Source: Siphonodentalium dalli (lineage: Eukaryota; Mollusca; Scaphopoda; Gadilida; Siphonodentaliidae). Taken from it: 64,000 nt of DNA. The position numbers were made by a program, and so were the translations under genes. The notes beneath the pieces were generated by a model, which saw only the letters and a program-made list of their open reading frames with translations, was not told the origin of the DNA and ran no database searches. Below, in pieces: positions 56,310 through 64,000 of the stretch. The DNA lies in NCBI GenBank assembly GCA_032622095.1, contig CP136064.1, positions 192,419,948 to 192,483,947 on the forward strand, in the 5' to 3' direction. Within the stretch, counting starts at the first letter, position 1; each line of letters starts with the position of its first letter.

Positions 56310-57580
56310 AGAATAAGACCTGATCAGGAGCATGCCTAGAAGTATGCAGTCAGAAAGTTTTTTAAAGAATAAAGTTTTTTCTGGTTCATAATAATTTTCC
56401 TTATGAAATTTAATCTTCCTGTTGATTATTAGCATAGATATTGATTGTTAACAAACAGCGTCCATAATAAACAAATTAATGAACTGAAGTCCATGATCCT
56501 GGCATTATAACTGAGGATGTCGCCCCCTGCTTCCCCCATGAATCCCAAATACTAGTTATCAGAGAGGGGTGAATCCTGCATACTTGAAAATCGGCCCTGG
56601 CATGTTATGAGTTTTAACTCATGAAATATCTCCCTTTGATAACTAAAGTAGTGTTCAGAAGTGTCTAGCGTGCGTCACGACTTTCAATAGATGGCGGCTG
56701 TCATCAAAGTGAAGGAATATTAACTTATATTTATGTCAATCAAGCGTTAGTTGTTGGGATTTGACATGATTGACATTATCGTATAATTAATTTATTACAG
56801 GTATGTAGATTGATTTGCTTTTATTACATTTATTTCAATATTGAACTTATTAGCTGCAATTATTAATCAGAAGCTCTGTATTATATCGAAACGTATGTAT
56901 ACACCCATGTGAATGGTTTATAATGCGAACAACATATTGAGTCAGCGCAATGTATGGACCAATGCAACGGAATTGCCTGAATGTTGCTTTAGTGCATATC
57001 AGAACAGAGATGGCATTTCAAATACAATACAGTCACATCCAACCAATCCTTTTCAAACAACATCTAATTGAGAACCGAGTTCCTTGCAAAGTAGAAATAA
57101 TTGGTCAAAAGAATGCCATGTTAAAACAAAGTTCACATTTTAAGTTGCCAATTAATCTGTACGCAAATGAACCACTCTTCATCATCTAAATTTTCCAATA
57201 AATTAAACGAGACAGCACACTTCAGGTTTGTGTCTTTATATTTGCCACATAGTGACTACAATACATTTACAGGACACCCTATTGTATAACGCCCTCAAAC
57301 ATTCTCCTATTTATGACTCTCCATATTGATCTAAACATTTTCTAACTGTGTACGATAGACTATATATGTGGGACATTGTCAACGATTTTCTCTTAGCGTC
57401 AACTTCCTGCTGAGTCATATCAGTTGATGCAATATTTCATAAAGATTCTCAACAATAATGGATGAGTCCGATAAGGAACTTGAAAAATTCACAGCAAGGA
57501 ACCTGATTGATCCTCAGCAAAATTAATTACATTTTTAATATGGATGCATCAGTGCTGGACCAGGAACACCTCAAGCAGAG
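56310..57580. other. Non-coding stretch
   Basis: Includes AATAGATGGCGGCTG at ~56686, which resembles the YY1-type AAnATGGCGGC motif seen at some animal promoters; its ATG opens only 10 codons. A 79-codon plus frame at 56950 is unrecognised. No exon is called. Confidence 0.3.
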
Positions 57581-57585
57581 AAGTA

Positions 57586-57790
57586 CAGTAATGCCCTAAA
57601 TAATCGACTCCTTAACCACAGCAGATTTATGGGTAATTTTTCAGGATTTAGACGGAAATATGGCTTGTTGCCATTCATCGGAAAGCTCTCACTCCCGATG
57701 AATGGCAACAAGCCATATTTCCGACTAAATCCTGAAAAATTACCCATAATTCTGCTGTGGTTAAGGAGTCGATTATTTAGGGCATTACTG
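57586..57790. mobile_element. MITE family A, copy 11
   Basis: Full length, both arms almost perfect, TA on both sides (57584-57585, 57791-57792). Confidence 0.9.
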
Positions 57791-58029
57791 TAGCTTGCAT
57801 TTGCAAGAGTCACAATCTTCAAAACTGGCACTTCTCCCAATACATTATTAAATTTTGCACATGTATGATGTATTGATCAAAGTCTAGGGTGCTGAGTTGA
57901 TGTTATCTTGGACCAAGGGCCAATCAAGATCATAATCTATTCCAAGCTATTTCAAGAACATGTAATTCACCTCAGATGATAAACTTGAGTTACCATCATA
58001 ATGAATTTGCGAATTTGATATCACTGTCC

Positions 58030-58120
58030 CAATCCAGACATAGGCTGTTTGTTGAACTCATGATCTGAACTATTCCTGCCAATGAATAGGAACCCTTCTG
58101 CAAGTATAGATCATTCCAAT
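58030..58120. mobile_element. MITE family E fragment
   Basis: 'tgtttgttgaactcatgatctgaac' region and 'ccaatgaataggaacccttctgc' match the interior of family E. Confidence 0.5.
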
Positions 58121-58519
58121 TTATACTTAAATTCTAACTAAATGGGAGAATCTAAATCTAAAGATAGGATTAAGGCACTATGGACTGCAATGAGCAGCTC
58201 TGGTGTTTGTCAGTCTATGAAACTGCAACTCCCACTGAATCTACTTGTTTGTTGAAAAAATATAAATAGTTTTCAGGAAAAAGGAAAACACTTACCCTTC
58301 GGGTTTAATTGCGCTAATATAATATTTAATAGCATTGGTAAGGTCTAAGATGAGAGCAATTATGTTTACTCATCAGTTGTTGAAAAGATTTCATATTGCT
58401 GTAAAATTGGAATGCCTTTGAACTGAGCAGAAATTTCATTTTCTAAAAACTTGAAAAAACTCACGTGAGAATGTTTATAATAGTTGTAGTTTGCTGCATA
58501 TTACCGTTATACTGGTGAT

Positions 58520-58986
58520 CAACCCTGATTATAGCATGCTTGTCATTTGCAGAATGAGGTCCGCAGAAAGTTAATTTAGTGACGCTATATCCCGCATAGT
58601 GGTCTAGCATCACTAAACTTACCCTCTGGGGACCTCATTCTGCTTAGGTCTCATCTTCTCTGGACAGTTTCTTTATTATAAAATTTCTGTAGAAACTTCT
58701 TCACATAGATTCTATTTCTTTTTTAGTTTAGTTTCTCTATATCCCCAAATTGGCAGACGACACATTTGCATAATCGAGGTTCCCAATGGGTGTACATCAC
58801 AATATTCACCATTTGTGAACTTCAATCTGAGTCTATGTCTCCCATAGCAGATGAGGTCATGCAGAATGAGGTCCCCAGAGGGGGGATTTAGTGATGCTAG
58901 CCCGCTATGTGGGATAGCATCACTAAATTCATCATCTGGGGACCTCATTCTGCAAATGACAGGCACACTAAACTCAGGCTCAGTGA
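58520..58986. mobile_element. MITE family C, long copy
   Basis: Left end 'cctgattatagcatgcttgt', right end 'gacaggcacactaaactcag'; two inner 'gaatgaggtcc' palindromes. Closely related to, and in opposite orientation to, the 2424 copy in its middle part. Confidence 0.75.
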
Positions 58987-59409
58987 TATTTCTCAATTTT
59001 CCTGGATTCAACAATAGTTATAACTATTTCTCAAAATATCAGAGAAAGTCATCTTTCCCACAGTAATAATGGGTTTATTATTCCCAAGGAGTGTACTACT
59101 TGACTCCGATCCCTATTTCTATAGAGGTATTTAATTTCACCTGTACCTAATTTCACCTGTACACACCTGTGTAAACAAATTACCTTGATGTCCAGCTCCC
59201 CCTCCGACATTAGGTATGAGTGACCTCAGTGCATACAAACATGTCTGCATACCACATTAATATTAGTGAATTATATTTACATACTTGGTCATAAATCACA
59301 CACTGGCCCTTCACAATGTAGACCTTGGTATTATTACAATAAAGGTCGTGACTCCATGAGTGCTGGTTTGAGATGCTGTTGAGGAGTCTTATCTATGCAA
59401 GTCAAATTA

Positions 59410-59650
59410 CAGTAATGCCCTAAATAATCGACTCCTTTACCATGGCAGAATTATGGGTAACTTTTCAGGATTTAGTCGGAAATATGGCTTGCTTCACCGA
59501 GAGCTTTCCGATGAATGGCAACCTTATAAAATCGAATGGCTCTGCTGCCATTCATCGGATGAATGGCAACAACCATATTTCCAACTAAATCCTGAAAAGT
59601 TACCCATAATTCTGCTGTGGTTAAGGAGTCGATTAGTTAGGGTATTAATG
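59410..59650. mobile_element. MITE family A, copy 12 (rearranged centre)
   Basis: Both ends present with TA flanks; the centre has extra repeats of 'ccgatgaatggcaac' and 'ccattcatcgg', making it the longest copy. Confidence 0.85.
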
Positions 59651-59707
59651 TAGTCTATATGAATTCAGTTAATCAATGGTTTTAGTATGCATATCCTTTT
59701 GTTCACT

Positions 59708-60065
59708 TGATCATGCCATGAATCTCTACTATGGCTAACTCCCATAGAGATCATATTCCACCAGTACAAAACCTGGGATCTTTTTGAAGTTTTATAAAAT
59801 CGAAAGAAATAGCTCAGGGAATATATTTCTTTGTTTATTATATTATCTGTTTCTTAATAATGTACTTCACTGTAGGAGAAGGTCCCAACTGGACATTTCA
59901 CGATTTAAGTGACTTTGTGAGCGATTTTCTTTATGTTTCTTACAATTATGGAATTTTTCCTGGGTAATTAATTTAATGTTTATTGCGATATCGGCTCACA
60001 AAAGTCAGAGAAAAGCATGCAATTTTGAGTTCCCTGTCAAAACATTCAAAAAATTCCCTACTTTA
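59708..60065. repeat. Dispersed repeat family G, copy 2
   Basis: Collinear with 20718-21045: 'gatcatgccatgaatctcta', 'ccagtacaaaacct', 'ttccctgtcaaaac'. Copy 2 carries a different central segment. Confidence 0.7.
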
Positions 60066-60104
60066 TTCCCAAATAATGTCAGCTGAACATCCTGACAAAG
60101 GGAT

Positions 60105-60455
60105 ATAGTGTGTCTGGCATTTGCAGAATGAGGTCCCCAGAGGGTGAATCTATGACACTATGCTGCATGGTGGGCTAGTATCACCAAATTCACTCTCTGG
60201 TAACCACATTCTGCTTCAATTGCTTTGGGAGCTAGACCAAGGATAAGATTGAAGTTCCCCTTGTTGTATTTGGTGATGTTAACCCATTAGTCACCTTGAT
60301 TATGCATTTTATCTTCTGCAAATTAAGGGATATAGAAACAGAAGAGAAAAAGTAAATTAAAAACATTATTAATTTGAGATTACAGATACTTCCCAGAAGA
60401 TGAGGCCTAAGCAGAATGAGGTCCACAGAGGGTGAATTTGGTGATGCTAGCCCGC
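60105..60455. mobile_element. MITE family C, right-truncated copy
   Basis: Left end 'atatagtgtgtctggcattt', inner palindromes present. It stops after 'gatgctagcccgct' in the second palindrome, so the right terminal repeat is missing. Confidence 0.7.
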
Positions 60456-62295
60456 TTCAAATAATTTTTTTTTGCACATTTACCAACTGCGAGTGCCATG
60501 GACCCTTTTAATAAACCTGGTAATCACATGTTTTTGCCACATTTGGAACATTACAATAGCTTGATAAATTTATGATATATTATTAAATATATAGACTTTA
60601 TTTACTCTGAAGAGACATACCGACATGATCGAAAGTTATCAGTTGTTTTCAGCACCAGTAAGACAAACGCTCTTTATTTTTACTATATTATTTTCTGTGC
60701 TGTAGAAAAAAATAAATAGTTTTTCTGTCTGAGGCAATTCTTTCTATGACTTCAACATGGCTTTCTGAAGCAAATATAGCTTGCATTTGACTATTTATTG
60801 TATTTATTAACACAATTTGATAACTATAGAACATGATAAAAACCAGCAATTATTAGGTTTAATTTGAGATTATATGCTAAATCAACATATTGAGCCCTTT
60901 ATTAATTTCAAAATGGACAGATGCAGATTCTGGGGCCCACATACAACATCATGTCGTTGATAGCCCTGACCACTACATTACATGGCCTTGAACTGTTGAC
61001 AAAGGCCACTATGTCCACCCATTATCCTAAATGTCCCACAGATATGTCTATTTGTCCAGGTTACATCTGATACCACAAGTGACAGCAAACAATGGAACAG
61101 TTTGTCATGAGATAAGTGGACTCAAATTAAAGGTGCCCCTCCCAATACAAGAATAGCATGTTATCTCCCCAGGTATGCTCTTAACCTATCTACTAAATAA
61201 CCTGGTACTGTCGGGTACAGTCAACAGCAAAATAGGTTTCCCTGTAGATAGTAACGCCTTTAAGAGGGAGGTCAAGTGACCAATTTTGAATACTGGTAAG
61301 GATTTCCATGCAATTCTCCAGAGCAAAAGTTACGTAAGAAGCAGTTTTCTGGGACCTATACTCTGGGGATATCAATAAACAGTCATAACATATATAACTG
61401 GTGGTAAATGAAAATATTTTGCTATAAATTTATTTTGAGAATTTTTTTCTGGAATTACAACACCTGATCTATTTTTGAAAATTTAATACAATATTCACAA
61501 ATAAATACACCAACAGGATGGGATAAGTTCCAAGCTGACCAGATAAATATCTATATTAATTCCAAAATCACATCAAGTTATACACTGGGAAACATCTGTA
61601 ACTACATGTATGTAACTTTGGCTACAGCGATTTGTATGGAAATTCCCATTCAAAATTGGCCACTTGATTCCATTGGTCAAGAATCATCTGATCTCGATCA
61701 ACTCAGCTAGATGATGAGAGTGCAGTATAACATGTATGCGATTTATGTTGTTTTCAATAGTTTTATAACAGTGTCATTTTTTCGTACTCATAATGTTGCA
61801 AAATCGGCCTACTAAATTAAAACAGCATATGTAGATGGAGGTTTATGGTGTTAAAAGTTTATGCAATACAACTTTTAAAAATACAACAAGCATCAATTGG
61901 AAAGTAGCATGGTCTGTGAAGTTGTGTTTATACACACTATTTAACACTATTTAACAGTGCCAATGAGTTATCTCATACTTTTTGCATGTAATAGATGGGA
62001 GCCAGCACTCAACGTGTTGATGACGTCATTATGAACTGTCCAAAATGGCTGCATCCATTTAAATAGTGCTGTATGGCATACTCGTCATGAGCAAGCAAAA
62101 CCTGTTTAATTTGCACCAATATGGCACCACTATAAAACGTCAGATGGGTCCATATTTAGACTAATTTAATTATTACTACAGAACCTAACATAAAAATATC
62201 TGTACTCAGTATTTATCAACAATATTCACCGGGCTATGATTACAGGTATTAAAATATCACTTTTATTACCTTTAGAAAGCATGCTATATCTCAGG
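60456..62295. other. Non-coding stretch
   Basis: No exon, palindrome or repeat family recognised in this AT-rich stretch. Confidence 0.4.
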
Positions 62296-62299
62296 CCCT

Positions 62300-62515
62300 C
62301 TTTAAACGATCGGCCTGCAGTCTGTATCTATCTCTTTGTCTGTATCTATGCAATGCAGGAGCAATTTTGTGTGTCGTATTCTAAGAAGTGCAACCGGACA
62401 TTGGTCACCATTTGAGTGCAATCGGACATGAGGGTCATATATTTTGAAATGCGTCAAAATCGTTACAGACAGACAGACATACACACAAACACTCGACTTT
62501 TATATAGATAGATAA
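62300..62515 (+). repeat. Repeat family I copy (GACA-tailed)
   Basis: 'gtgtcgtattctaag', 'cggacatgagggtcatatat', 'tgcgtcaaaatcgttacaga', then (GACA)n and 'cacaaacactcgactttta'. Matches 1600-1765. Confidence 0.6.
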
Positions 62516-64000
62516 GAGGGTTAGTAATGTATAGATGAGAAATTACAGCATATGTTTACTATATAGATTAGAATGGGCTTAGTTCCGTACTCAGTTTATA
62601 GTCTCTGAAACAGGAGCTAATATTCTAAAACAAAACTAGCAGAATGACATACCTTTACATGTCCGAATATGGTCAAGTGCTGTGAACCAACATTTAAATT
62701 TACAAATCCCTTGTTTAAAACACTGCTCGCTTATACAAAGAGGCAAAGCTGTGTTTGTCATGACAAGGAAATGTATTTACATTGGCTATAAAAGAAGCAT
62801 TTCACATAAGCCAACATCTCCAGTGACAAGATTACATCTATTTATTTGTCCCCGTAACAAGAGGAAATAGTTTGTGAACATCTCACTGTGTGTATTTTAG
62901 GAAAATCTCAAGGCTGTATTTAGTTGGCAGGCGAATTACCTAGTTCATTCTAGTTCATTCCTCATTAAATTCACCTTATCTCGTGTTGGAAGGTACGGCC
63001 TCCATCGCAAACAATAACTATTTGCTAGGAAAGAAAAGATTGCTCCTTGTTTATTAAATTCAGAATGAAACAGGTTAACATATACATAGATTTGACAAGT
63101 TGACACAACTCAAGTTGACAAGTTCACTATTTCGTTAAACAAAGAAACATGCTTTATTAAAAGAGAGACAGGAAACATAGATATTCTGAGTGGGGCAGTA
63201 ATTGGATATTTTTAGAAGGTATTATTATGAGGACCACTTAATATACACCTGCGCCTGTATACTTCATTATGTCTCCATCAAACTACAAGGCATGCAATTA
63301 CCCATAGAGTTTTAAATTTGAATTGGTGCTATATAGCTTGGATAAGATGGGGTAATTGAATAGGTGATATTGCATTTCTCAGCATCTATTCCGTATAATA
63401 AATGGAGGGAATATTTAAGTGCAGTTGTTTCATCATTGATTTTCACTCAATGCTGAAATGCAAAAGCTATAAAGATGGCCATGAATGGGCCACATAAAAT
63501 AAGTGCGACCGCACAATCTCCTGCCATCTAATTTGATGAATTCAATTTATATTTTAGGTTTGTCTTTCCTTTAGTCATTTCAGTGACTTTATATCAGAAG
63601 TACGAAATGTAGCAACCTCACGTATCGGTATTATGAAACAGCCACAAAAAATAATGGGTCTAACATTTTTTTTATTTGTTACAAACAAAACATTTGCATT
63701 TTCGAGTAATTTTGATAGTTAGCTTAATGGGAATCAGTTTAGATGTCAAATGAAATATCACGGGGTAAAAATAACTTCCCTCGGCACTATGTTATACATG
63801 CATGATTATGAAATAGGAAGCTACAAGAATTTGTTTTCCCTGCACTCCGCTGATTACATACTACATCCTCCAATAGTATGAGGCCTGCAAATTCATTTTG
63901 AATTTCAATTATTTAAAATATTCAGTGAAATCTGATCATTGTAAAGATATTGTTTTTTGACTTTTTTTTTTTGGTAATGGGAGTTGATCGAATGTCACAT
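62516..64000. other. Non-coding stretch to window end
   Basis: AT-rich, no exon-like frame or repeat family recognised. Confidence 0.4.

Overview
The window looks like AT-rich nuclear DNA of an invertebrate animal. Evidence is the intron-containing gene with AATAAA polyadenylation signal, GT-AG splice sites, a tRNA-derived SINE, a LINE ORF1 relic, MULE and hAT relics, very many palindromic MITEs and long tandem arrays. The repeat style (acatgta-rich DNA, GACAGACAGAC tails, TTAA- and TA-flanked MITEs) is what I would expect of a mollusc or another marine lophotrochozoan, but the species cannot be fixed from this sequence. There are no bacterial genes or operons; most reading frames of 60-150 codons are chance frames inside repeats.

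One host gene is well supported, on the minus strand: a very large exon (36777-33840), a 135-bp exon (32537-32403) and a terminal exon (29940-29701) with a stop codon and a polyadenylation signal 40 bp further on. All junctions are in phase 0 with good splice sites. The product has a long low-complexity Ser/His/Asn-rich N-terminal part with an 11-copy, 13-residue repeat, then a PDZ-like domain split across two exons, then a C-terminal coiled coil. The 5' end of the gene is not identified and may lie beyond 36.8 kb.

Layout. 0-6 kb: MITEs and a 2.85-kb foldback-like element with ~800-bp inverted arms. 6-12.6 kb: AT-rich DNA with MITE fragments. 12.6-15.7 kb: a broken LINE ORF1 (PHD-like finger, coiled coil, RNA-binding-like C-terminus), a MULE relic apparently inserted in that LINE, and a tRNA-derived SINE. 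15.7-20 kb: inverted-terminus elements, including a hAT-type element with a perfect 8-bp target duplication (17916-18808). 21.3-21.8 kb: degenerate tandem repeats. 22.7-27.2 kb: a hierarchical satellite (155+164+164-bp trimers, then a 1455-bp duplication) lying between two copies of a ~120-bp sequence. 27.6-44.3 kb: the gene and many nested MITEs. 44.5-47.9 kb: two tandem arrays, one of 626-bp units rich in TCAAGGTCA, one of 122-bp units each with an NRF-1-like TGCGCATGCGC palindrome. 48-64 kb: intergenic DNA with more copies of the same MITE families.

MITE families named here for reference: A (TA-flanked palindrome, 12 copies), B (TTAA-flanked, double hairpin, piggyBac-like, 9 copies plus a chimera), C (long palindrome, 5 copies), E (TTAA-flanked, 3-5 copies), F, G, H and I. 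Insertions of A into B and E give their relative ages.
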